The notes beneath the pieces were generated by a model. The model did not search any database, was not told where the DNA came from, and saw only the letters and a program-made list of their open reading frames with translations. 64,000 nucleotides of DNA from Ferrovibrio sp046297595 (lineage in GTDB: Bacteria > Pseudomonadota > Alphaproteobacteria > Ferrovibrionales > Ferrovibrionaceae). The stretch spans positions 868,001-932,000 of the forward strand of contig NZ_JBKBHT010000001.1 in the NCBI RefSeq assembly GCF_046297595.1. The letters run 5' to 3'. Each line of letters starts with the position of its first letter. Positions within the stretch are counted from its first letter, which is position 1. Position numbers and translations under genes: made by a program. Positions 1 to 6,987 of the stretch are shown here, in pieces.

Positions 1-244
1 AGGGCAGGTCGCCGACATTGGCAGCCTTCAGGTCGGCATGGGTATAGACGGCCAGCACGCCCGGGGCGGCCTGGGCGGACGAAGTGTCGATTTTCAGAAT
101 TTTCGCATGGGCATGTGGCGAACGCAGCATCACGCCATAAACCTGGCCGGGCAGGTTGATGTCGTCGGTATAACGCCCCTTGCCGGTGATGAAACGCTGG
201 TCTTCGACGCGGCGAACCGGCTGGCTCTGGCCGAACTTGCTCAT
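1..244 (-). CDS. Xanthine dehydrogenase family, molybdopterin-binding subunit (CoxL-like), N-terminal fragment
   Basis: About 80 N-terminal residues are present; the rest lies beyond the left edge. The start reads MSKFGQSQPVRRVED followed by FITGKGRYTDD and GVMLRSPHAHAKI. This is the usual opening of the large, molybdenum-cofactor-binding subunit of CO dehydrogenase / xanthine dehydrogenase / aldehyde oxidase enzymes, which hydroxylate or oxidise small carbonyl or heterocyclic substrates with medium and FAD/2Fe-2S subunits. The substrate cannot be told from the fragment. It lies 137 bp downstream of the MFS gene on the same strand. Family assignment is good; CoxL proper versus another member is open. 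Confidence 0.8.
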   Translation of the reverse strand, partial: MSKFGQSQPVRRVEDQRFITGKGRYTDDINLPGQVYGVMLRSPHAHAKILKIDTSSAQAAPGVLAVYTHADLKAANVGDLP

Positions 245-381
245 CGGAACGTCCTTTCGGGGCGGAAACTAGGGGGTAAGGCCGGAAAACTTTGGGCGAA
301 ATGATAGGGATTCCGGACCGCCTTTCAACCCGTCCGGTTACGTATCATTGCCGGGGTGCAATACCCGCGCAAATGCCCGGA

Positions 382-1632
382 TCAGGGTCCGTAACGGCGC
401 AGGGAACGATAGGTCCAGAATGGCAGGGCGCCGTTGATGATGCAGAAGGCGGCGAACAGGAACACCGCCGTGTAACCGCCGGTCATGTCGTGCAGCTTGG
501 CCCCGATCAGGGTGCCCGACGACACGCCCAGCCCGGAGCCCACCATGATGGTGCCGAAGATCATGCCGAAGCGCCGGCCCTGGAAAATACGCGCCGCCGT
601 GGCCCCCACCATCGGGCCGCGGGCGCCGAAGGACAGGCCGACCAGCAGGACAAAGGCCCAGAGCAGGGCCGGCGATCGCCAGCCCTCCAGCGCCCAGAGG
701 GCGGCCAGGCCGGCCAGGCTGAAAGCATAAGACAGTGCCGCCGAGGCATGGCGGCCGATACGGCCATCCAGCCAGGCGAAACCGACAATGCCGGCAGGCG
801 TAAGCACGCCGACCAGGCCATAGATCGAGGCGGCCTGCAGCGGCGCGTAACCCAACTCGACCAGATACGCCACGGCCTGCACCATCACCGAGAACATGCC
901 GGCAGAGGTGAAGAAGAACACCGAAGCCAGACCCCAGAAGGCGGTGGTGCGCAGCGCCTTGCCCAGGGTCCAGTCATCGCCGACTGTCGCACCGGGCAAC
1001 GCATCCGGGCCGGATTGTGGCAGGCGGATACGGCCGGCCTGTACTGTGGGCCAGTGCTGCAGCAGAAGGACCGGCAGGGCCAGCAGGGCAATGCCAGCCA
1101 GGGTGAGATAGGCGATACGCCAGCCCCAGGTCTCGATCACGAACTGCGCCAGCGGCACCAGCATCAGCGAGCCGATGCCAAGGGCGGCATAGACCACACT
1201 CATCGCGCGGGAGAGTTGTGCGCCCTCGAACCAGCGCGCCAGCAGCGCCGAATGCGGCGCGTTGCCCAGGGAGGCAGCGGAGGCGCCGACGCCGATCCCG
1301 ATGAAGAGATAGAGCTGCCAGAGCTGGCCGGCGAAGGAGGCCAGCACCAGACCGAGCACCAGCATGGCAAGGCCGGCGATATAAAGCCGCAAAGGGCCGA
1401 AACGGTCGAAGCAATAGCCCGCCAGCGGCGCCGTGCAGCCGGCCAGCAGCATCTGCAGCGAATAGATCGCCGCCACATCGGCGCGGTTGGCCTGGAATTC
1501 CTCGGTCAGCGCCAGCAGGAAGGTGGTGAAGGTCTCGCCCGCGCCGCGCGAAAGCGCGTTCAGGAAAAAACAGGTGCCGACGAGGATGATCGCGGTTTTG
1601 GCGGCGCTGCGACTGGGTCCGTCCTCCGGCAC
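382..1632 (-). CDS. MFS transporter
   Basis: A 416-residue polytopic membrane protein of the size and hydrophobic pattern of a 12-helix major facilitator, likely a proton-coupled importer or exporter of an organic anion. The first helix (about residues 12-32) contains TCFFLNALSRGAGETF, and central and C-terminal halves carry further hydrophobic segments such as LGIGSLMLVPLAQFV. It starts 3 bp after the stop of the upstream acyl-CoA dehydrogenase, so the two are probably co-transcribed and the substrate may be an acid later activated to a CoA ester. No residue pattern identifies the substrate. Confidence 0.85.
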   Translation of the reverse strand: MPEDGPSRSAAKTAIILVGTCFFLNALSRGAGETFTTFLLALTEEFQANRADVAAIYSLQMLLAGCTAPLAGYCFDRFGPLRLYIAGLAMLVLGLVLASFAGQLWQLYLFIGIGVGASAASLGNAPHSALLARWFEGAQLSRAMSVVYAALGIGSLMLVPLAQFVIETWGWRIAYLTLAGIALLALPVLLLQHWPTVQAGRIRLPQSGPDALPGATVGDDWTLGKALRTTAFWGLASVFFFTSAGMFSVMVQAVAYLVELGYAPLQAASIYGLVGVLTPAGIVGFAWLDGRIGRHASAALSYAFSLAGLAALWALEGWRSPALLWAFVLLVGLSFGARGPMVGATAARIFQGRRFGMIFGTIMVGSGLGVSSGTLIGAKLHDMTGGYTAVFLFAAFCIINGALPFWTYRSLRRYGP

Positions 1633-1635
1633 GGC

Positions 1636-2796
1636 TCAGCCCCCGGCGCCGGTTTCGGCCTGGCGCAGCATCTGCCGGGCGATCACGATCTGCTGAATCT
1701 GGCTGGTGCCCTCGTAGAGGCGGAACAGCCGCACATCGCGATAAAAGCGCTCGACGGCGTATTCCTGCATATAGCCAGCGCCGCCATGGATCTGCACCGC
1801 GCGGTCGGCGACGCGGCCGACCATCTCGGAGGCGTAGTATTTGCAGCAGGACGCCTCCATCGAGACATTCTCGCCGGCGGCATACCGCATGGCGGCCTCT
1901 CGGATCATGCAGCGCGCGGCATAGGCCTCGGTACGGCTGTCGGCCAGCATGGCCTGCACCAGCTGGAATTCGGCGATCGGCTGGCCGAACTGCTTGCGCT
2001 CGCGTGCGTAAGACACCGATTCATGGATCAGGCGCTCGGCGGCGCCGACGCAAAGTGCCGCGATATGCAGACGGCCACGATCCAGCACCTTCATCGCGGT
2101 CTTGAAGCCCTGGCCTTCGCGCCCACCGATCACGTTTTCGGCCGGCACCTTCACATTGTCGAAGACCACGTCGGCGGTGTGGGCGCCGCGCTGGCCCATC
2201 TTCTTGTCGGGCTTGCCGATGCTCAGGCCCGGCGAATTGGCCTCGACGATGAAGGCGGTTATGCCGCCGGCACCCTTGTTGTTCTGGTCGGTGCGCGCCA
2301 TCAGGGTGAAGATGCCGGCATGGGGCGCGTTGGTGATGTAGCGCTTGGCGCCATTGATCACGTAATGATCGCCCTGGCGTTCGGCGCGGGTGCGCAGGCT
2401 GGCGGCATCGGAACCGGCATCAGGCTCGGTCAGCGCGAAGGAGGCGATCACCTCGCCGCTGGCCAGCTTGGGCAGCCATTTTTCCTTCTGCTCCGGCGTG
2501 CCGTCGATCAGGATGCCCTGGCTGCCGATGCCGACATTGCTGCCGAACATGCTGCGGAAGGCCGGCGAGGTCCAGCCCATCTCGAAGATGAGTTCAACCT
2601 CTTCGGCCAGATCGAGGCCAAGGCCGCCGTACTCTTCGGGAATGGAAATGCCGAACAGGCCCATTTCGGCGAAGGCACGACGGATATCGTCGGGCACCCT
2701 GTCGTCGTCGGCAACCTGCTTTTCCAGGGGAACCAGCCGCTCGCGAACGAAGCGGCGCAGCGTGAGCCGGGTCTGCTCAAGCGTTTCCTTGTCCAT
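1636..2796 (-). CDS. Acyl-CoA dehydrogenase
   Basis: A 386-residue FAD enzyme that introduces the alpha-beta double bond in an acyl-CoA, passing electrons to ETF. Visible motifs are PEEYGGLGLDL near residue 53, the FAD/substrate segment FALTEPDAGSDAASLRT near residues 120-136, VINGAKRYITNA, ARERKQFGQPI, QIHGGAGYMQEY, and the C-terminal LYEGTSQIQQIVIARQ. Glu362 of YEGTS is in the position of the catalytic base of short/medium-chain and glutaryl-type dehydrogenases. Full length for the family. It forms a tight pair with the MFS gene downstream. Chain length or branched substrate cannot be settled from sequence. Confidence 0.9.
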   Translation of the reverse strand: MDKETLEQTRLTLRRFVRERLVPLEKQVADDDRVPDDIRRAFAEMGLFGISIPEEYGGLGLDLAEEVELIFEMGWTSPAFRSMFGSNVGIGSQGILIDGTPEQKEKWLPKLASGEVIASFALTEPDAGSDAASLRTRAERQGDHYVINGAKRYITNAPHAGIFTLMARTDQNNKGAGGITAFIVEANSPGLSIGKPDKKMGQRGAHTADVVFDNVKVPAENVIGGREGQGFKTAMKVLDRGRLHIAALCVGAAERLIHESVSYARERKQFGQPIAEFQLVQAMLADSRTEAYAARCMIREAAMRYAAGENVSMEASCCKYYASEMVGRVADRAVQIHGGAGYMQEYAVERFYRDVRLFRLYEGTSQIQQIVIARQMLRQAETGAGG

Positions 2797-2862
2797 GACG
2801 GATCACTCTTCCAAACTGGTCTGCCTACAGACTGACACAAGTTGCGGCAGTCCGGAAGCGGC

Positions 2863-3639
2863 TTAGCCGCGGCGGAAGGCGACGGCCGCGAGCCAGCCGG
2901 CAAGCACCGCCAGCAGCACCGCGACCAGACCATAGACGGCCGGTTCCTGGCGCGAGAAATCGTAGACTTCCTGCTCGATGCCCTGTTTGTCGATGAACAG
3001 CGGGGTGGATTGCGCCGCGACGATGCGGTCGTCGCGCACCAGATAGATTTCGGTCTGGTATGTGCCGACCGGCACGGTGGCGGGAAAACTGATCGCGGTG
3101 CGGAACAGCTTTGGTCCCAGGAAATCCACGGCGCCGGTATTGTCCTGATACAGGCCTTCACGCGTCTTCTGCCGCACAATGGCGGCGCGGAATTCGTTCA
3201 CGTCGTCGGGATTGCGCTTGCCGGCATACCGGAACCGCAGGGCATTGGCGCCGATCTGCAGGCGCTGCAACAGGCTGGGCGGGGCAATCTCGGCCAGCGG
3301 CCGCGTGCTGGCCACGGCGTAATAGGCCGGCACGCCATCGAAGCTTTCCGAGCGCCGCGTCAGCCACAGGCCGAAGGTCTGACGCTTGCGTCGCACGACC
3401 GAAGTCGAAGTCGGGCCGCGCACCACCACGATCACCTCACCCGGTTCATCGATGGCACCAAACAGCAGCAACTCGGTGCCGGTGAAGCTGGAGGTGATGG
3501 CGATCAGATGCGAAGACAGATCGGTGATCAGCGGCGCATCGGCCGGCACCGGACCGCGCGGCGCGTTACGCGCGGCCTGGGCATGCGCTTCGGCTGCAAT
3601 CCCGAACAGCAAGAGGATTATCGCGGCTAGGCGGATCAT
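2863..3639 (-). CDS. Alph_Pro_TM / TIGR02186 family membrane protein
   Basis: A 258-residue protein with an N-terminal signal sequence (MIRLAAIILLLFGIAAEAHA, residues 1-20), a long extracytoplasmic part and one C-terminal transmembrane helix (about residues 234-254, VYGLVAVLLAVLAGWLAAVAF split across its core) ending in RRG. This matches the alphaproteobacterial family Alph_Pro_TM, known mainly by its adjacency to TauE/SafE transporters. Here its ATG overlaps the stop of the transporter gene by 4 bp (ATGA), which argues for translational coupling and a shared task, perhaps periplasmic handling of the transported anion. The function is not established. Confidence 0.8.
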   Translation of the reverse strand: MIRLAAIILLLFGIAAEAHAQAARNAPRGPVPADAPLITDLSSHLIAITSSFTGTELLLFGAIDEPGEVIVVVRGPTSTSVVRRKRQTFGLWLTRRSESFDGVPAYYAVASTRPLAEIAPPSLLQRLQIGANALRFRYAGKRNPDDVNEFRAAIVRQKTREGLYQDNTGAVDFLGPKLFRTAISFPATVPVGTYQTEIYLVRDDRIVAAQSTPLFIDKQGIEQEVYDFSRQEPAVYGLVAVLLAVLAGWLAAVAFRRG

Positions 3640-4562
3640 CGCGGGCCGCTTTCCAGAAAATAGAGGTCGTCGGGCGTCAGCACCAGTTCGAAGGCCAGCG
3701 CAATCGCCACAATCAATACCAGTGCCGCGAGAAGGCCGCGCACCTGCTCGCCGCGCAGATGCGCGCCGTGGCGCACGCCGTATTGCGCGCCGATCACCGA
3801 ACCGACCAGCAGCAGCAGCGCCAGCGTCACATCCACCGTCTGCGTCGTGATCGCATGCAGCATGGTGACATTGGCGGTGACGAAAATGATCTGGAACAGA
3901 GACGTGCCAACCACCACTGCGGTGGGCATGCCCAGCAGATAGATCATCGCCGGCACCAGCAGGAAGCCGGCGCCTACACCCATGATCGCCGCCAAGATAC
4001 CAACCAGCACGCCGAGGCTGAGCGGCATCAGCGCACTGATATAAAGCTGCGACTTGCGGAACCGCATCTTGAACGGCAGCGCGCGGATCATGGGATGGTC
4101 GTGCAGCCGCTTGCGGCGACGCAGCGGCATGCCCTCGCCGGATTTGCGGCGCAGGGCACGGATGCTTTCGGTCAGCATCAGGCTACCGATCAGGCCGAGG
4201 ATCAGCACATAGGACAGCGCGATCACCGCATCGAGCTGGCCGATGCGCTTGAGCAGGCTGAACAGATAGGCGCCGAAACTGGAGCCGATCAGGCCGCCGA
4301 CCAGCAGCACGCCACCCATCTTGAAATCGACGTTGCTCTTGCGCCAGTGGGCATAGACCGCCGAGACGCTGGCCGCCACCACCTGGTTGGCCGAGGTGGC
4401 CACCGCCACAGGTGGCGGCACGCCAATGAAGATCAGCAGCGGCGTGAGCAGGAAACCGCCGCCAACGCCGAACAGGCCCGACAAATACCCCACCGCCCCA
4501 CCCAGCCCGAGCAGCAGCCATACACTGACGGACAGCTCGGCGATGGGAAGATAGATCTGCAT
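3636..4562 (-). CDS. TauE/SafE (TSUP) family anion transporter
   Basis: A 308-residue inner-membrane protein with about eight transmembrane segments in two halves. Each half opens with a glycine-rich motif: GLFGVGGGFLLTP near residue 29 in the first and AAIMGVGAGFLLVPAMIYL near residues 190-210 in the second. TSUP proteins export or import sulfite, sulfoacetate or related organosulfur anions. The central loop is basic (ALRRKSGEGMPLRRRKR), as expected for a cytoplasmic loop. It is the first gene of a two-gene unit with the Alph_Pro_TM protein. The substrate is inferred only from family. Confidence 0.88.
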   Translation of the reverse strand: MQIYLPIAELSVSVWLLLGLGGAVGYLSGLFGVGGGFLLTPLLIFIGVPPPVAVATSANQVVAASVSAVYAHWRKSNVDFKMGGVLLVGGLIGSSFGAYLFSLLKRIGQLDAVIALSYVLILGLIGSLMLTESIRALRRKSGEGMPLRRRKRLHDHPMIRALPFKMRFRKSQLYISALMPLSLGVLVGILAAIMGVGAGFLLVPAMIYLLGMPTAVVVGTSLFQIIFVTANVTMLHAITTQTVDVTLALLLLVGSVIGAQYGVRHGAHLRGEQVRGLLAALVLIVAIALAFELVLTPDDLYFLESGPR

Positions 4563-4703
4563 AATTGCTGGCGAATCCCGAAACGCGACTGTGCTGCCGC
4601 GGCAACCCCACCGCTGCAGGCCGGCCCTGCGGCCATCATCGATTGTTAAACTGGCACGTCAACCGTTGCGATTTCGTGACCAGCCGGAGATCGCCGCCGG
4701 GGT

Positions 4704-5102
4704 TTATTGCCGCGCTGCCGCAGCATCCGTTGCCGGGGCGGCGACCCCCGCTTTCGCCAGCTCGCGGCCGAGCGAGCCGCCGAGGAAGGCGAAATACATG
4801 CGGAAATCGGAGACGAACGACCACAGCGGGTAGCGGAAACTGGCCGGCTTGTTCTTCTCGAAGAAGAAATGGCCCACCCAGGCCGGCCCGTAGCCCGAGA
4901 CCAGACCACCCAGCAGCCAATACAGGTTGCCTGTGGCAATGGCCGTGACCAGGCAGGCCAGCCCGATGCTGGTGCCCAGGTAATGCCAGGCCCGGGTGAC
5001 TGGCCGGGCATGCTCGCGCAGGTAAAAGGGCCAGAATTCCGCGTAGGTCTGAATCCGGGCCGCGGACTCAATCCGCCCAGACGCAATCCGATTGTCGGAC
5101 AT
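4704..5102 (-). CDS. DUF962 / Mpo1-like membrane protein
   Basis: A 132-residue protein with YAEFWPFYLREHARPVTR, then AWHYLGTSIGLACLV, YGPAWVGHFFFEKNKPASF and PLWSFVSDFRMYFAF. The spaced His residues (HARP, WHYLGT, GHFFFEKNKP) between hydrophobic segments are the hallmark of DUF962, the family of yeast Mpo1, an Fe(II)-dependent dioxygenase that alpha-oxidises 2-hydroxy fatty acids. An enzymatic role in lipid oxidation is therefore possible and would suit the neighbouring fatty-acid genes, but it is inference. The gene is transcribed divergently from the MerR regulator, with the dyad operator at 5198-5221 in the shared intergenic region. Confidence 0.8.
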   Translation of the reverse strand: MSDNRIASGRIESAARIQTYAEFWPFYLREHARPVTRAWHYLGTSIGLACLVTAIATGNLYWLLGGLVSGYGPAWVGHFFFEKNKPASFRYPLWSFVSDFRMYFAFLGGSLGRELAKAGVAAPATDAAAARQ

Positions 5103-5197
5103 TGTTGTTCCCTCCCAATTGGGTTGCAGCTAGAATATATTGAAAATACCGGTTTACCAGTAAAATTTCACCAACCCGGCCGGGAATCATGATTCTG

Positions 5198-5221
5198 TTT
5201 GACGTTTACGTAAACGTAAAC
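5198..5221. promoter_or_regulatory. 24-bp dyad operator between DUF962 and merR genes
   Basis: The two 12-base halves around the centre (5209/5210) match in reverse complement at 10 of 12 positions; the core 5204-5215 is the perfect palindrome GTTTACGTAAAC, flanked by further ACGT repeats. Operators of MerR-type fatty/branched-chain acid regulators (LiuR-like) are ACGT-rich dyads of this kind. It lies 50 bp upstream of the MerR start and 97 bp from the DUF962 start, so it may control both directions. Confidence 0.7.
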
Positions 5222-5270
5222 TAAGACTCCCTGCCGACTCACAAAAACAAGCCCAATGGGAGGCATTACC

Positions 5271-5729
5271 GTGTCGGAGAAGACCTACACGATCACCGAT
5301 CTGGCCCACGAATTCAAAGTGACGGCCCGCGCGATCCGTTTTTATGAGGACAAGGGCCTGCTGCATCCGTCCCGTCAGGGCATGATGCGGGTCTACACCA
5401 AGCGCGACCGCGCCCGCCTGCAGCTGATCCTGCGCGGCAAGCGGCTGGGCTTCAGCCTGGCCGAGATCCGCGAAATGATCGATCTCTACGACCTCGGCGA
5501 CGGTCAACTGGAGCAGCTTCGCCTGACCCTGAAGCGCTCGCGCGACCGCCTCGGCGCCCTGGAGCAGCAGCGCCGCGACATCGAGGCCGCCGTGCTGGAA
5601 CTCAAGCACGACATCCGCACGATGGAAGAATTCCTGAAAGCCCGCGAGCGCGACCGCCAGCCGGTGACGCTGAAGGAATTCGTGCAGACCCATGGCGGCA
5701 GCCACGAACTCGCCAGCGTGGCCGAATAA
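5271..5729 (+). CDS. MerR family regulator of acyl-CoA catabolism (LiuR-like)
   Basis: A 152-residue DNA-binding protein. The N-terminal winged helix is typical MerR (YTITDLAHEFKVTARAIRFY, then EDKGLLHPSRQGMMRVYTKRD), followed by a dimerising coiled coil (about residues 75-125). It has no cysteine, so it is not a metal sensor, and resembles the LiuR group that represses fatty-acid and branched-chain acid degradation and responds to CoA thioesters. I take the GTG at 5271 as start because GGGAGG (5258-5263) sits 7 bases before it; an ATG at 5256 lies upstream of that site. It directly precedes the beta-oxidation cluster and probably binds the dyad at 5198-5221. Confidence 0.85.
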   Translation: MSEKTYTITDLAHEFKVTARAIRFYEDKGLLHPSRQGMMRVYTKRDRARLQLILRGKRLGFSLAEIREMIDLYDLGDGQLEQLRLTLKRSRDRLGALEQQRRDIEAAVLELKHDIRTMEEFLKARERDRQPVTLKEFVQTHGGSHELASVAE

Positions 5730-5748
5730 CCGCTTTTCCTGAGTTTTT

Positions 5749-5787
5749 CCCGGGGAATCCTTGCCACAAGGCTTCCCCGGGGCCTTT
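5749..5787 (+). terminator. Strong stem-loop after merR
   Basis: A 14-base stem with one mismatch (left arm 5749-5762, loop GCCAC, right arm 5768-5781, CCCGGGG outer part) is followed by CCTTTCG. The T-run is poor, so it may be a partial terminator or attenuator between the regulator and the thiolase gene, or an mRNA-stabilising hairpin. Confidence 0.55.
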
Positions 5788-5831
5788 CGACAACCAGATA
5801 AAGTCCGTCCGCATTCCAAGGAGACATCGTC

Positions 5832-6968
5832 ATGCGCAACGTGGTGATTGCCGGCTACGCCCGCTCGCCCTTCACGCTGGCCCGCAAGGGCGCCCTCACC
5901 AAGGTTCGTCCTGACGATCTGACCGCCCAGGTGGTCAAGGCCCTGGTCGAGCGCACCGGCGTCGATCCGAAAGCCATCGAGGACGTGATCGTCGGCTGCG
6001 CCTTCCCCGAGGGTGAGCAGGGCCTGAACGTCGCCCGCCTGATCAGCTTCCTGGCCGGCCTGCCGCAGGAGGCCGCCGGCACCACGGTGAACCGCTTCTG
6101 CGGCTCGTCGATGCAGAGCATCCACCAGGCCGCCGGTGCCATCCAGATGAATGCCGGCGAGGCCTTCATCTGCGCCGGCGTGGAAAGCATGACCCGTGTG
6201 CCGATGGGCGGCTTCAACACCCTGCCGAATCCCAAGCTGCTGCAGGATTATCCGCAAGCCTATGTCTCGATGGGCATCACCGCCGAGAACCTGGCCAAAA
6301 AATACGGCATCGACCGCAAGGCGCAGGAGCAGATGGCAGTCGAAAGCCATGCCAAGGCCGCGGCGGCGCAGAAGGCTGGCAAGCTGAAGGACGAGATCGT
6401 CGCCATCGTCGATGGCAACAACCGCGTCGAGCTGGACGGCTGCATCCGCCCGGACACCTCGGCCGAGGGCCTGGCCGGCCTGAATCCGGCCTTCGACGCC
6501 GCCGGCACCGTCACCGCCGGCACCTCCTCGCCGCTGACCGACGGCGCCTCGGCCACGCTGGTCTGCTCGGAGGATTTCGCCAAGGCCCATGGCCTGAAGC
6601 CGCTGGCCCGCATCAAGTCGATCGCCGTGGCCGGCTGCGCGCCGGAACTGATGGGCATCGGCCCGGTGCCGGCGACGGAAAAGGCGCTGAAGCGCGCCGG
6701 CCTGTCGCTGAAGGACATCGACATCGTCGAACTGAACGAGGCCTTTGCCGCCCAGGCGCTGGCCTGCGTGAAACAGGCCAATTACGACATGAGCAAGGTG
6801 AACCTTGATGGCGGCGCCATCGCGCTGGGCCATCCGATGGGCGCCACCGGCGCCCGCATCACCGGCAAGGCCGCGTCGCTACTGAAGCGCGAAGGCAAGC
6901 AGTTCGCGCTGGCCACCCAGTGCATCGGCGGCGGCCAGGGCATCGCCACCGTTCTGGAAGCCGTGTAA
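5832..6968 (+). CDS. fadA: Acetyl-CoA C-acyltransferase (beta-ketothiolase)
   Basis: A 378-residue thiolase that cleaves 3-ketoacyl-CoA with CoA in the last step of beta-oxidation. The nucleophile is Cys90 in NRFCGSSMQ; the catalytic His334 is in GGAIALGHPMGATG and the acid/base Cys364 in ATQCIGGGQG. It has full family length and no signal peptide. AAGGAGAC lies just upstream of the start. It is the first structural gene of the cluster, 19 bp before the fused dehydrogenase/hydratase, which fits a FadA-type partner. Specificity (long-chain versus acetoacetyl) is not decided by sequence, though its pairing suggests a degradative thiolase. Confidence 0.92.
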   Translation: MRNVVIAGYARSPFTLARKGALTKVRPDDLTAQVVKALVERTGVDPKAIEDVIVGCAFPEGEQGLNVARLISFLAGLPQEAAGTTVNRFCGSSMQSIHQAAGAIQMNAGEAFICAGVESMTRVPMGGFNTLPNPKLLQDYPQAYVSMGITAENLAKKYGIDRKAQEQMAVESHAKAAAAQKAGKLKDEIVAIVDGNNRVELDGCIRPDTSAEGLAGLNPAFDAAGTVTAGTSSPLTDGASATLVCSEDFAKAHGLKPLARIKSIAVAGCAPELMGIGPVPATEKALKRAGLSLKDIDIVELNEAFAAQALACVKQANYDMSKVNLDGGAIALGHPMGATGARITGKAASLLKREGKQFALATQCIGGGQGIATVLEAV

Positions 6969-6987
6969 GCGCCGGAGTCATCTGACC

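Noticed and set aside
292..2835. Very long open frame on the plus strand opposite the MFS and acyl-CoA dehydrogenase genes
   Set aside because: Its product is Gln/Arg/Gly/His-rich without domain features and lies exactly antisense to two well-supported genes; high GC makes such frames common.
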